48,733 nt of DNA from Chloroflexota bacterium. Its GTDB lineage: Bacteria > Chloroflexota > Anaerolineae > UBA4142. Positions within the stretch are counted from its first letter, which is position 1. Every line of letters starts with the position of its first letter. Both the position numbers and the translations under genes were made by a program. Below, in pieces: positions 1 through 8,363 of the stretch. The notes beneath the pieces were generated by a model. The model was not told the origin of the DNA and did not search any database. It saw only the letters and a program-made list of their open reading frames with translations. Where the stretch lies: the NCBI GenBank assembly GCA_016208315.1, contig JACQYF010000105.1:1-48733 (forward strand), read 5' to 3'.

Positions 1-699
1 GCCCGCGCCCAATCCCTCGGGAATGAGAATATCATGCAATCGGCGCAGATACGTCAGGCCGATTGACGATGCTGGCTCACCGCGCAGCGTGCCGCGATAA
101 ATCAGTTCACGCAGTTCGTGATCGGTCGTCACACACTTGTCTAGCATCGCCCAGTCGTACGGAGACAGTTTCTTCTGCTCGACTGTGACGCGATTGGGTC
201 GCACGATGGCGATGGTCAGGTCATCAGCCGAGAGGTAGTAATCGAGCGCCGCCCAGTCCATTCCAAAAGCCGCGTTCGCTGATTCGCGAAACAGTTCGAG
301 TGCGAACGGCGCGGGCGAGGAAACGCCGGCCAGACCGCTCGACGCGAGCCGCAATTGCGTCACGACCGCTTCATACGCTTGGCTCTGCGCATTCAGTTCT
401 TGCAGCGCGGCGGCGGATATTTCGATCTGGACATCGCCGCGTAATACTTGCCCTACTTCCGTCGCCGTCTGTACGGCGGCGCGCGCGCGCAACCTCTCCA
501 GTTCGTATCGCAATGTCTTTTCGCGGGCGTGCAAACCCGCAAGATGCTTATCGCCATGATCCTCGCGCGACTTCCACTCGCGATTTTGAAGGAGCGTGAG
601 AAAGGTGCGAGCCTTGCTCGCTTCAATTACGGCAAGGGCGGACTCATCCGCTCGCAGATGCAGCGCCGCGCTTAATCCGACGTCAAAGAGCGATTGCCG
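1..699 (-). pseudogene. CHAT-side half of an interrupted TPR-CHAT protein (partial)
   Basis: Reading the minus strand past the TAG at 700-702 in the same frame gives at least 232 further residues with no stop, running off the window at position 1. They start RQSLFDVGLSAALHL and contain EASKARTFLTLL, the linker that normally joins a TPR array to a CHAT (caspase-HetF-associated) domain, then an Arg/Glu-rich coiled coil and the start of the CHAT fold (LTYLRRLHDILIPEG). The catalytic His and Cys of CHAT would lie beyond the window. Because the frame is shared with the TPR part at 700-2328, the two were one gene; the TAG probably replaced a sense codon such as CAG. I see no start codon or ribosome binding site after the TAG. 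Either the gene is decaying, the base is an assembly error, or the stop is read through. Known CHAT proteins are protease-like effectors of bacterial stress or immune responses. Confidence 0.75.
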
Positions 700-2328
700 C
701 TAGGCAAAGTAATCGTTGCTCAGTTGCTCGGTCACCAGGACGGAACGCGATCGGGCGATGGTATGCACGGCGTCGAGGTAATGATCGAGCGCCGCCGTGC
801 GATCGCCAGCCGCCCAGGCGCAGCGTCCCAATCCGTAGGCGATCCGCCAAGCGAAATCCGGGAAACCGGGCGAAAGAATCGTGTGCGCGCGAAGCAATGC
901 CTCCTTCGCCGGCTCGTTCGCTTGCCACTCGTGTGCCAATTCCCCTTCCGCCAAATCACACAGAGCGGCATCTACAATTTGATGATGGTTGAGAAAAGTT
1001 GCACGGCTTGCCACAATGAGCGATCGGGCGCGCCCGCGCTCACCGTTTTCACCAGCCAGATACGCGAGGAGGCGATCGCAGGCAGCCACAAGAGATTCCA
1101 ATTTCCTCTCGGTATAAATCTCCCGCGCGCGTTGCAAATGAATGTGCGCGGCGCTGGCTTCGTGGAGCGCGAAGTAAACATCGCCGAGGTTGAACTCACA
1201 TTCGGCGAGCCGAATAGCAAAGTTTTTCGTCAAGAATATTTCGCGCGCGCGCTGCAAATGCCCGATGGCTTGGTCATATTGTCCCAATTGCCGACAAGCA
1301 ATGGCGAGATTGACGAGGGCGCTGCCCATGAGACTGGTTAGCCCTTTCTCGCCGTAAATTTCAAGCGCACGCTGATGCAAGTCCAGCGCTTTCGCGTACA
1401 AGCCTTGCAATCCGTACGTTTCGCCCATGTTGTTGAAAATTCGTCCAGCCCGCGCTTCATGTCCTTCCTTCAACGCGATGTCGGCGGCCTCTTGATAGCA
1501 AGTCAGCGCCTCGTCGTAGCGGTTGAGCGCATGGTAGGTGATCCCGAGATTGATGTCACAGGCAGACACTTCGACGGGCACGTCGTGAGAGAGAAAATAG
1601 TCGCGCGCGCGGTGAGAGCATTCCAGCGATTCTTCGAAGCGATTCTGAAAGCGATGGATAATCCCCATCTGCGCGTCCGACCAGCCAACGAAGAATTCTG
1701 CGCCCAAGTGAAGGAATTTATCCCGGGCTTGGGAAATTAGTTTTTGCGCCTCGGGGTAGCACGTCTTCAGCAGGAGGTCTACGCCGGAGAGAAAATCACA
1801 AAAGGCGACATCGAAAATGCATTGGGCTGATTCAATAGTTTGCCTCGCACTCTGTAAGTGTGAGATCGTTGCTGTCCGCTCGCCGAGCAAACAGGCGTGC
1901 GCTCGTTCGCGCGTGCAGCGCGCGGCCTCCAAAGGCATGTCATTAGACTCGAAAACGGCGCGTGATTTTTCAAAAAGGGTTCCGGCTTCAGGATAGCGCC
2001 CCTGGTCGCGCGAGACGCGCGCTTGAATCCAATCGCAGCGCGCATTCATCAAGTCAGACGTGTCCATTTGCCGCGTGCGTTCAGCGTCGGCCAGAGCATC
2101 TTTGAGGTGCCCGAGAAAGGTTTGCGCCCAAGCGGCTTGAAACAAACACTGCGCCGCGGTCTGCATCTCGCCGCCCATTTCAAATTCTTTCGCGGCAGAA
2201 CGCGCCAGGGCCAGCGCGTCGCGAAATTCGCCGAGGCGGTTCAGGGCGGTCGCGAGGGTCAGCGCGATCTGGGCGCGTGCGTGGTCGTCGGCGCGTGTAC
2301 TTGCCAATTCGTGGGCCACGCGCGCCAA
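700..2328 (-). CDS. TPR-repeat protein, N-terminal part of a TPR-CHAT protein
   Basis: This is an open frame of 542 residues consisting almost entirely of tetratricopeptide repeats (about ten), for example YDEALTCYQEAADIALKEG and GQYDQAIGHLQRAREIF. It ends at TAG 700-702, directly before in-frame CHAT-linker sequence. The true N-terminus lies upstream of the TTG at 2326-2328. The same frame stays open to 2517 and reads ITRLREQIATPEQLAAILAA, but has no ATG, GTG or TTG. A well placed ATG at 2526-2528, with GAGGG eight bases ahead and next to the stop of the preceding gene, is in another frame. So a one-base frame change between about 2455 and 2515 is likely, in addition to the stop. It is the third gene of an operon with an ECF sigma factor and a zinc-finger anti-sigma-like protein. 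TPRs presumably bind a partner or sense a ligand. Confidence 0.8.
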   Translation of the reverse strand: MARVAHELASTRADDHARAQIALTLATALNRLGEFRDALALARSAAKEFEMGGEMQTAAQCLFQAAWAQTFLGHLKDALADAERTRQMDTSDLMNARCDWIQARVSRDQGRYPEAGTLFEKSRAVFESNDMPLEAARCTRERAHACLLGERTATISHLQSARQTIESAQCIFDVAFCDFLSGVDLLLKTCYPEAQKLISQARDKFLHLGAEFFVGWSDAQMGIIHRFQNRFEESLECSHRARDYFLSHDVPVEVSACDINLGITYHALNRYDEALTCYQEAADIALKEGHEARAGRIFNNMGETYGLQGLYAKALDLHQRALEIYGEKGLTSLMGSALVNLAIACRQLGQYDQAIGHLQRAREIFLTKNFAIRLAECEFNLGDVYFALHEASAAHIHLQRAREIYTERKLESLVAACDRLLAYLAGENGERGRARSLIVASRATFLNHHQIVDAALCDLAEGELAHEWQANEPAKEALLRAHTILSPGFPDFAWRIAYGLGRCAWAAGDRTAALDHYLDAVHTIARSRSVLVTEQLSNDYFA

Positions 2329-2533
2329 TCCCAGTGCGTCGCGCGGTGATCTGTCGAGGCAGCTGCGCGCGTCGTCTTGCAGCGCGGCGAGGATTGCGGC
2401 CAGTTGCTCAGGCGTCGCAATCTGTTCGCGGAGGCGCGTGATCGCGGAAGTGGGGAGTGGAGTATCAGAGGAAGCAGTGGAACTTTGGCGCGCGGTTGCT
2501 GCGCCATGGCGCGCGCGTCACTTGCCATGGTCA

Positions 2534-3355
2534 CTAGCCCTCAGTGTCCGTGCTTGACAAGCTCACCTCAAACTCTACGCGGATTTGCGCGTTTTCGAGT
2601 TTGGCAAGTGAAATCTCTCCGGTCGAGCCGCGGCCGTGTTCGAGGGCCGCAGGATACGGCTCGTCATTCAAATAAAGGCTGATCCGCAGCGGTTCGGGCA
2701 AGGGGGTAGAAGGAACGACTGAAATGTCGAGGCGGGCATGATGCGCATCCACAGGGCGCATGCGTAACTCGACATCTACACTGCGCCTGCCGAGCGCAAA
2801 CGAATCCAAGAAGAGCAGCGACCCCTCTGTCGCAGATTCCCCGCGCTCCCCAGGCAGGGCGAATTGCGCCGACGAAGCTAAGGCGCTCCCAATCGTTTTC
2901 GAATTAACTATCACTCCGAATCTCAATGGCCCGCCAGCGACGCGCGAGTGAACGTATTTGCTTGACGGAGCGTTCGGCTGGGAGTGCACAAGGAACGGTA
3001 GGTCGAACTTGAGGTTGGACGGCAAAGTGAAATCACGACTCGCCGGCTCGGAGAGCGCCTCTGTCAAGGAATCGTAGGTCATTTGGCAATCCGCGCACGT
3101 CTTCAAATGTTTGGAGATGCCAGGATACAGCGCGCGCGCGTTCTCGCCTCGTTTTTCGCTATCCACATAGAACTCGAGCAGCGCCTGGCAATCTTCATGC
3201 GAAAGAGGCGCGCGCGGATGAATGTCCGGTGCGGCGGCAATCGTCTGCGCCAGGCGCTGGAATTTCGGGGCGAGCTGCTTGGGATCGCCCAGGGTGCGCA
3301 TGTCCGGGGCGCGGGGGCGTTTCACTCTCGCGGCCTCACCTGGTGTCTTCCTCAT
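2534..3355 (-). CDS. Zinc-finger anti-sigma-factor-like protein
   Basis: A 273-residue protein encoded 18 bases after the ECF sigma gene. Residues about 50-105 contain an SHEDC...HLKTCADC arrangement, which is the His-x3-Cys-x2-Cys signature of zinc-binding anti-sigma (ZAS/zf-HC2) domains. No transmembrane segment is visible, so if it is an anti-sigma factor it is soluble. The C-terminal 160 residues are beta-rich (VDVELRMRPVDAHHARLDIS) and unrecognised; they resemble the small beta-sandwich often found between such zinc fingers and CHAT effectors. AGAGG lies six bases before the ATG. Its stop TAG overlaps the beginning of the TPR-CHAT gene region. By position it should hold the sigma factor until a signal arrives; this is inferred from gene order and the zinc motif only. 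Confidence 0.65.
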   Translation of the reverse strand: MRKTPGEAARVKRPRAPDMRTLGDPKQLAPKFQRLAQTIAAAPDIHPRAPLSHEDCQALLEFYVDSEKRGENARALYPGISKHLKTCADCQMTYDSLTEALSEPASRDFTLPSNLKFDLPFLVHSQPNAPSSKYVHSRVAGGPLRFGVIVNSKTIGSALASSAQFALPGERGESATEGSLLFLDSFALGRRSVDVELRMRPVDAHHARLDISVVPSTPLPEPLRISLYLNDEPYPAALEHGRGSTGEISLAKLENAQIRVEFEVSLSSTDTEG

Positions 3356-3373
3356 GAGTACCTCTACTTCCCC

Positions 3374-4177
3374 TTATGTATTCTTCCCGCGAATTCTTTC
3401 GCTTGGTTCGTCCCTCAAAAGAACTCTCAAGCGTGCCAGCGCGCGCAGACGCAGCCCATACACCGCCTGCTTGGTTTTCCTCAATCGTTTGGCAATGTGG
3501 GCATCGTCCAGCTCTTCAAAATAGGTTGCGATAATTACCTCGCGTTGCTCCGGACTGCGGAGCATGTCAATGGCATGGCGAAGTTCGGCTTGGATTTCGA
3601 CTCTCTCAAATGGCTCCAGCGAACGCGGGTCGGCTAGGATTTCGGCGAGCGAAGCGCTGTCTCCGCAGTTGGGGTTGCTTGGCTCATCGAGCGACTCCGG
3701 AGCTTGAGGGCGATTTGCGGCATCTTTCGAGCGTGTGTACCGGGCGAGGATTTGGCGATTGAGAATCGTGGTGGCCCAGGCCTCGAAAGGGACATCAAAC
3801 GGATAGTCGGCCTTGTAAAATGCCTCAATCTCGACCTGACTTCCGTCGCGGAACCGGCGGAGTAGTCGTTGACCGCGCTTGCTGAGAAAATTGCCCAATC
3901 GCTGCCATTCTTCATTATCTCCACATTTGAGCGCTTGTATTCGGGCGCTCTCGCCATCGAGATAGAAGATAACACGGGCGATGTATGGATTGAGCGTGAG
4001 AGGGCGCCTTTTGGCGCGCACCGAAGCCACTCGCTCGAATCTGCCAGAGGAAATATTTTCCCAGACTGTCTGTTCCAGTCGCGCTTCGAATCGAGTATCT
4101 TTTTTGACGGCATCACCTGGGTCGGCGAGTTGCTTGCGGCAAAGCAGGCGGATTTGATCACGGGTGTATTTGGGCAT
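3374..4177 (-). CDS. ECF-type RNA polymerase sigma factor
   Basis: 267 residues. The N-terminal half holds a sigma region 2-like helix set (FEAWATTILNRQILARYTRS matches the region 2.3-2.4 pattern). The C-terminal third is a region 4 helix-turn-helix (MLRSPEQREVIIATYFEELD, then DAHIAKRLRKTKQAVYGLRLRAL). It is longer than a minimal ECF factor (about 190 residues) because of roughly 80 extra N-terminal residues (RDQIRLLCRKQLADP...). No Shine-Dalgarno sequence precedes the ATG at 4177, and a possible ECF-type promoter ends about eight bases upstream, so the message may be leaderless and autoregulated. The genes that follow (zinc-finger protein, TPR-CHAT protein) are its likely regulator and target. 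Confidence 0.85.
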   Translation of the reverse strand: MPKYTRDQIRLLCRKQLADPGDAVKKDTRFEARLEQTVWENISSGRFERVASVRAKRRPLTLNPYIARVIFYLDGESARIQALKCGDNEEWQRLGNFLSKRGQRLLRRFRDGSQVEIEAFYKADYPFDVPFEAWATTILNRQILARYTRSKDAANRPQAPESLDEPSNPNCGDSASLAEILADPRSLEPFERVEIQAELRHAIDMLRSPEQREVIIATYFEELDDAHIAKRLRKTKQAVYGLRLRALARLRVLLRDEPSERIRGKNT

Positions 4178-4185
4178 TGGAAGGG

Positions 4186-4212
4186 GCGTACAAAGTTAAT
4201 CGTCCGGGATGC
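4186..4212 (-). promoter_or_regulatory. Tentative ECF promoter of the sigma operon
   Basis: On the minus strand GCATCC (4207-4212) and GTACGC (4186-4191) are separated by 15 bases, an ECF-like spacing, and lie so close to the ATG at 4177 that transcription would start at or next to it. This fits the lack of a ribosome binding site. There is only one copy, so the motif is a guess. Confidence 0.25.
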
Positions 4213-4226
4213 AAGAATACGAAGTT

Positions 4227-5105
4227 CTATCGGATCTGGCGAATCACGTCGCGTGACGCAATCGCCTGCGGGACGGTCAATTCGAAAATGATCGGGCCAC
4301 CGAAATTCGCCGCTTGCAGACGATCGAGCAGCCGCGCCAAATCCAGATCGCCGGTCCCGAGCGGTTGGTGGTCCTTGCCATACTCGATTTTAGTCTGATC
4401 GGTTTGCAAAGGCGAATCGTGCAAATGCACCTCGGCGAGACGCGGCAGGCAGCGCTCCAGCGCATCGAAGAATTCGACCGGGCCGCTGAATCCCGAAAGC
4501 ACGTGCCCGGTGTCGAAGCACATCGAGAGATCCAATTGCTCCGCGAGCGCGAGCGTCATCTCGAACGGGAATTCGACAGTCTCGACCGCGAGTTGGCGGC
4601 TGGGGATGCCGGTCTCTGCCAAAATCGTCTTGATGCTCGCCATCGCGCCGAGTTGGAATTGCTGCAAGATGAGCGCGCGCGCGGTCTCCGCCAAGCGCAT
4701 CCGGAAAAATTCCGAGGCCAGCGCGCCGTACGCGTGCAGAACGTACACCTCGGGTTCAAGCGGCAGCGTCGCGCGGATGATGTCGGCGACTGCGCGCACC
4801 GAACCCTGGCGCACTGGCAGAAGCGGCGTGGACGGCTCGACCGACCAGAGCGGCAGATGCACGGTGAAGCTCAAGCCATTCTTTTCCTTCAGCGCTTTGA
4901 GCCGTTCGATTGTGGCGCGGTCGAACGCTTCGCCAAAGAACATCGCCAGGTCGCCGCCCAGCTCGATGACGTTGAAACCCTGCGAAGCGAGGCGCATCAC
5001 AAGGTTCGCATGATCGAAAGCGGAAACGTAGGCGGTCACGCTCCCCTGCAACTGGCCGACGGGCACGAGATACTCGACCTGCATTTCCATGATGCCGAAA
5101 CGCAT
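4227..5105 (-). CDS. TIM-barrel phosphodiesterase/isomerase-like protein, CbiR-like
   Basis: 292 residues of the AP-endonuclease-2/xylose-isomerase-like TIM barrel superfamily. Metal-site segments are FTVHLPLW, VETVEFPFE, MCFDTGHVL and EVHLHDS, in the expected order. The pattern (GLSFTVHLPL early, then EPEVYVLH, FDTGH, HLHD) is closest to what I remember of CbiR, the cobamide-remodelling phosphodiesterase, but a sugar-phosphate epimerase cannot be excluded. An upstream in-frame extension exists, but the ATG at 5103-5105 is chosen. It has AAGGGGG ahead of it and follows the stop of the preceding gene after one base. It is the last gene of the kinase-Spo0M-like operon. Nothing else in the window handles cobalamin, so the CbiR assignment rests on sequence alone. 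Confidence 0.6.
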   Translation of the reverse strand: MRFGIMEMQVEYLVPVGQLQGSVTAYVSAFDHANLVMRLASQGFNVIELGGDLAMFFGEAFDRATIERLKALKEKNGLSFTVHLPLWSVEPSTPLLPVRQGSVRAVADIIRATLPLEPEVYVLHAYGALASEFFRMRLAETARALILQQFQLGAMASIKTILAETGIPSRQLAVETVEFPFEMTLALAEQLDLSMCFDTGHVLSGFSGPVEFFDALERCLPRLAEVHLHDSPLQTDQTKIEYGKDHQPLGTGDLDLARLLDRLQAANFGGPIIFELTVPQAIASRDVIRQIR

Positions 5106-5106
5106 A

Positions 5107-6012
5107 TCAACCCCCTTGCGGATACACGTTGTACACAAACACTTCTTCGGCCACTTGCGTATCGCCGCGCATGCGGCGGGAGAGGATGCCCTTGAGTGTC
5201 CACGTGACGCTGCTGTTCCGGGTGCGGATGGTGCCTGCGCCGCCGCCGGGAACCTGGAGGACAAAGGGGTATTTCAAATCCTGGCCCGGTTCCAATTTCG
5301 TCCCGCCCGCGACTTTGATTACGACCTGATCGAGATGCTCGTTGCCCAAATTGCGCGGCACGTATTCGCGGCGCACGAGTTCGACGCGCACTTCGCTCGC
5401 GTCAAACGCTTTCTTCGGTCGCACCAAAAGTTGTCCCTCAACTCTCCCGCCGAGGACGAATTCCTTGCCGGACAAGGCAAACACGAGTTCGGCATCGCCC
5501 GGCGAATTCGAATAACCGTATTCGCCCGCGCCGACCGCCTGACCCGGAGCGACCGAGAGCACAAAGATTTCCGATTTTTCTTCCACATCCGCCGCCATCT
5601 TACGATCGAGGGTGGCCTTGACGTGCCACGTCACGCGCACAATGCGCCCGTCGCCGCAAGAGGGCACGGCATCGCCAGGCATCGGTAGCTCGAATTCGAA
5701 CGACTGTTGCGCGCCGGCCTTGATCGTGCCCTCGCCCAGGAAGACCTTTTTCTGTACTTCAATCTCGTCGGTCTGCCACGTATGTGCTTCGCGCCTTTCG
5801 CGGCGTCCGTCCGAATCGGTACGTTCGGTTTCGTGGCGATATTGGTACTCTTCCTTGTAGACGAGGGTGACCCGCCCCTGTTGAATCTTCAAATCCTTTT
5901 CGCCGACCACCGTCACTTTGGCGCGGACCGTTTCCCCGGGATAGTACCCCGCGCCGGTCCGCTCCAATTCGAGGGTTACACGCGCCTTGCCACCTTTCAA
6001 AAAATCGAACAT
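5107..6012 (-). CDS. Spo0M-like arrestin-fold protein
   Basis: 301 residues starting MFDFLKGGKARVTLELERT. The pattern YYPGETVRAKVTV, then a second beta-sandwich beginning KEFVLGGRVEGQLLVRPKKA, is that of the arrestin-like sporulation-control family (Spo0M, PF07070): two immunoglobulin-like domains, soluble, no signal peptide. In Bacillus, Spo0M influences sporulation and cell-cycle control; in non-spore-formers its function is unknown. AAGGAGG lies directly ahead of the ATG. It sits 13 bases after the histidine kinase and one base before the CbiR-like gene, so the three are probably cotranscribed. Confidence 0.7.
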   Translation of the reverse strand: MFDFLKGGKARVTLELERTGAGYYPGETVRAKVTVVGEKDLKIQQGRVTLVYKEEYQYRHETERTDSDGRRERREAHTWQTDEIEVQKKVFLGEGTIKAGAQQSFEFELPMPGDAVPSCGDGRIVRVTWHVKATLDRKMAADVEEKSEIFVLSVAPGQAVGAGEYGYSNSPGDAELVFALSGKEFVLGGRVEGQLLVRPKKAFDASEVRVELVRREYVPRNLGNEHLDQVVIKVAGGTKLEPGQDLKYPFVLQVPGGGAGTIRTRNSSVTWTLKGILSRRMRGDTQVAEEVFVYNVYPQGG

Positions 6013-6025
6013 GGTCGTGCCTCCT

Positions 6026-7576
6026 TTATAGCGTAAAGTAGAATGCCGCGCCGTGGTCTACTTCGGACTCGGCCCAGACGCGCCCACCATGCCGCCGAAC
6101 GATCCGCGCGACAATCGCCAGGCCCAGCCCCGTCCCCGCATAATCCTCGGCGTGATGATAGCGTTGGAACACGCCAAAGAGCCGGTCGGCGTTTTCAGAG
6201 TTGAAACCGACGCCATTGTCCTTGACAAAATAAGCCGGGCCGTCGTCCTCCGTGCAATACCCGATCTCGATCCGCGCGATCTCGCGCCGGCACGTGAACT
6301 TGAGCGCATTCGATAGCAGATTTAGCCACACTTGTTTGAGTAACAGCGGATCGCCCAAGCAGTTCGGCAAATCGGAGATGGCCATCTCGATCTTGCGCCC
6401 GTCTTGCTCGTTCCGCAAGGAGTCGAATGCGTCCCGCACGAGAGCGTCCATCGCCACCGTTTGTTTTTGCAGCGCCTGGCGGCTCAGGCGCGAAAACGTC
6501 AGCAGCCCATTGACCAGCGCATCCATATCCACCGCATTGTCGTGGACGAGTTGCAAGAAACGCTGGCCGCCGGAGGGTAGTTGCGCCCCATATTCGTTCA
6601 GGAGTATGTCGGCGAAACCTTGAATCGAACGCAAAGGCGCGCGGAGGTCGTGCGAGACGGAATAAGAAAACGCCTCCAATTCCTGGTTGGCCGTTTCCAG
6701 ATCGACGGCGCGCCGCTCCAATTCGAGGTTGAGCTTGTGGATCTCCGCCACGCGATTTTCCAGTTCGGTTTTGGCCGCGCGCAGCGCCGCCTCGTTCTGC
6801 TTCAACTCCCGAAACACCAGATCGTAGGGCTTGACCAATCCGGTCTCGATAATCGCCTTGTAGACGAAATAGAACGAGGCCAATTCAAAGAGATGGCCGG
6901 TCAGATTGGAGATGTCGTAGACCGAAACATAGGTCACGAAGACAAGATCGGAGATAATGCCGGTCACGATGGACGCCGTGAGCAGCCCCAAGACCTCGCG
7001 ATCAAAGGCGTGCCGCTCTCGAATCAGCAGGCCGAGACCGCCCAGCAGCATCAACGCGATGACGACTTCGCTCGTCTTTTTGAACGGCGTCAGACCCGTG
7101 CCGTCGAGGTAGCAATCGGGGAAGATGCGCCAGTAAAAGATGGACGCCAGCAAGAGAGTAACGGCGATCAGGTAACCGCAAAAGACGCGCCCGGCTTTCA
7201 GCTTGCGGCCGAGCAGGAGCGGCGCGCCGAGCAGCGTAAAGCCGAGCAGATAGCGTTGCAGAATCCACAATTGGGTCGGCAGGTTCGCCGTCTCGCCGCG
7301 AAAGACGCCCATGCCGGCATACGCCAGCGTGTGCAGCACATTGACCCCGCCAATGAAGAGAAAGGAAATGCCGAGGAAGAGCAGATAGCTATTGTCGAGA
7401 AAGCGCCGCGCATTCCAGGCGAGAATAAAAATCCCGCACGCGACGACGACGCTGAACAGTTCGACGACGCTGTGAAAGAGGAGGTAGCTATAGAGACTGC
7501 TGAGGTAGAGACCGACCAGGACGGCCGTGCCGATCAGCAGTTCCAGACGGCTGAGCGCAAGAAACCGTGTCTTCAT
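6026..7576 (-). CDS. Membrane histidine kinase with MASE3 sensor
   Basis: 516 residues. Residues about 10-235 hold seven or more transmembrane helices of the MASE3 type (YLSSLYSYLLFHSVVELFSV near the start). A coiled coil follows at about 250-300 (ELENRVAEIHKLNLELERR). The dimerisation/phosphoacceptor domain has SVSHDLRAPLRSIQGF, and the ATPase domain has NLLSNALKF (N box), VKDNGVGF (G1) and GTGLGLAI (G2). It is an orphan kinase: no response regulator lies in its operon, although a receiver-only protein is encoded at 8427-8873. The ATG has no ribosome binding site; a -10 box ends only eight bases upstream, so the mRNA appears leaderless. Confidence 0.9.
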   Translation of the reverse strand: MKTRFLALSRLELLIGTAVLVGLYLSSLYSYLLFHSVVELFSVVVACGIFILAWNARRFLDNSYLLFLGISFLFIGGVNVLHTLAYAGMGVFRGETANLPTQLWILQRYLLGFTLLGAPLLLGRKLKAGRVFCGYLIAVTLLLASIFYWRIFPDCYLDGTGLTPFKKTSEVVIALMLLGGLGLLIRERHAFDREVLGLLTASIVTGIISDLVFVTYVSVYDISNLTGHLFELASFYFVYKAIIETGLVKPYDLVFRELKQNEAALRAAKTELENRVAEIHKLNLELERRAVDLETANQELEAFSYSVSHDLRAPLRSIQGFADILLNEYGAQLPSGGQRFLQLVHDNAVDMDALVNGLLTFSRLSRQALQKQTVAMDALVRDAFDSLRNEQDGRKIEMAISDLPNCLGDPLLLKQVWLNLLSNALKFTCRREIARIEIGYCTEDDGPAYFVKDNGVGFNSENADRLFGVFQRYHHAEDYAGTGLGLAIVARIVRRHGGRVWAESEVDHGAAFYFTL

Positions 7577-7584
7577 ACGCGGCC

Positions 7585-7613
7585 AGTATAGGGTTCTCTT
7601 TCCAAAAAGTCAA
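7585..7613 (-). promoter_or_regulatory. Sigma-70-type promoter of the MASE3 kinase operon
   Basis: Minus strand TTGACT (7608-7613), 17-base spacer, TATACT (7585-7590). The -10 ends eight bases before the kinase ATG, which places the start site on or beside the codon. Confidence 0.75.
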
Positions 7614-7628
7614 AATGGCGTTATCCCA

Positions 7629-7657
7629 TTGCGTAAAGACCCGACCCGTGCTAGAAT
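7629..7657 (+). promoter_or_regulatory. Promoter of the superoxide dismutase gene
   Basis: TTGCGT (7629-7634), 17-base spacer, TAGAAT (7652-7657), followed 50 bases later by the sodB ATG. It is divergent from the kinase promoter; the two are 15 bases apart. Confidence 0.6.
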
Positions 7658-7707
7658 AATGCTCGCTTGACCACTGCCACCAACCGCTTCGTAAAGGAGG
7701 ATTCGCC

Positions 7708-8286
7708 ATGGAACACAAACTACCACCGCTCCCGTACGCGAAAGAGGCACTCCAGCCCCACATCTCCGCCGAGACGCTCGAGTATCACTACGGCAAACAC
7801 CATGCGACCTACGTCGCGAATCTCAACAAGTTGATTCCCGGCACGGAATTCGAGAACCTGACCCTGGAAGAGATCGTCAAGAAATCTTCCGGCGGCCTCT
7901 TTAACAACGCCGCGCAAACCTGGAATCACACGTTCTACTGGCACTCGCTGTCGCCGACCGGCGGCGGCGAGCCGACCGGCTCTCTAGCCGAGCAAATCGT
8001 CAAGCAGTTCGGCTCGTTCGCGCAGTTCAAAGAGAAACTCGCGAACACGGCCGTGACGACTTTTGGCTCGGGCTGGGCCTGGCTGGTCCAGAATGACGAC
8101 GGCACGCTCGCGATCGAAAGCACCGGCAACGCCAACACCCCGCTCAAAGAGGGGAAGAGGCCCTTGTTGACGTGCGATGTTTGGGAGCACGCGTATTACA
8201 TTGATTACCGGAACGCACGCGCGGCTTATCTGGATGCGTTCTGGCAAGTGGTCAACTGGAGGTTTGCGGAAGAAAATTGCCGCTAG
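7708..8286 (+). CDS. sodB: Superoxide dismutase (Fe type)
   Basis: 192 residues, normal length for the family and cytoplasmic. It dismutates superoxide to oxygen and peroxide. Metal ligands are His27 (EYHYGKHH), the His of TWNHTFYW, and Asp and His of [11 protein letters not shown]. The segment [17 protein letters not shown] with AAQ is typical of iron rather than manganese enzymes, though metal use cannot be fixed from sequence. A perfect AAAGGAGG lies seven bases before the ATG, and a promoter is visible at 7629-7657. It is monocistronic and is followed by two long palindromes. It indicates exposure to oxygen even though the window also begins a hydrogenase operon. Confidence 0.96.
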   Translation: MEHKLPPLPYAKEALQPHISAETLEYHYGKHHATYVANLNKLIPGTEFENLTLEEIVKKSSGGLFNNAAQTWNHTFYWHSLSPTGGGEPTGSLAEQIVKQFGSFAQFKEKLANTAVTTFGSGWAWLVQNDDGTLAIESTGNANTPLKEGKRPLLTCDVWEHAYYIDYRNARAAYLDAFWQVVNWRFAEENCR

Positions 8287-8312
8287 GGGCCACGTGCATT
8301 TGCCCGTGCTAT

Positions 8313-8350
8313 CGAACGCGCTTGGATGTGTGCACATCCAAGCGCGTTCG
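8313..8350. repeat. 38-base perfect palindrome after sodB
   Basis: Arms 8313-8330 and 8333-8350 are exact reverse complements (18 bp) with only TG between them. There is no T tract, but the hairpin would fold in both transcripts and may terminate or protect the sodB message. Confidence 0.85.
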
Positions 8351-8363
8351 CCATCGTAAGCAT

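Noticed and set aside
300..675. Open frames on the plus strand opposite the CHAT part
   Set aside because: Arg-rich, random-looking and without ribosome sites; the minus strand carries the recognisable CHAT linker.
4314..5195. A 293-codon open frame on the plus strand
   Set aside because: It is the mirror of the CbiR-like gene, which has the family motifs and a ribosome site; the plus frame has neither.
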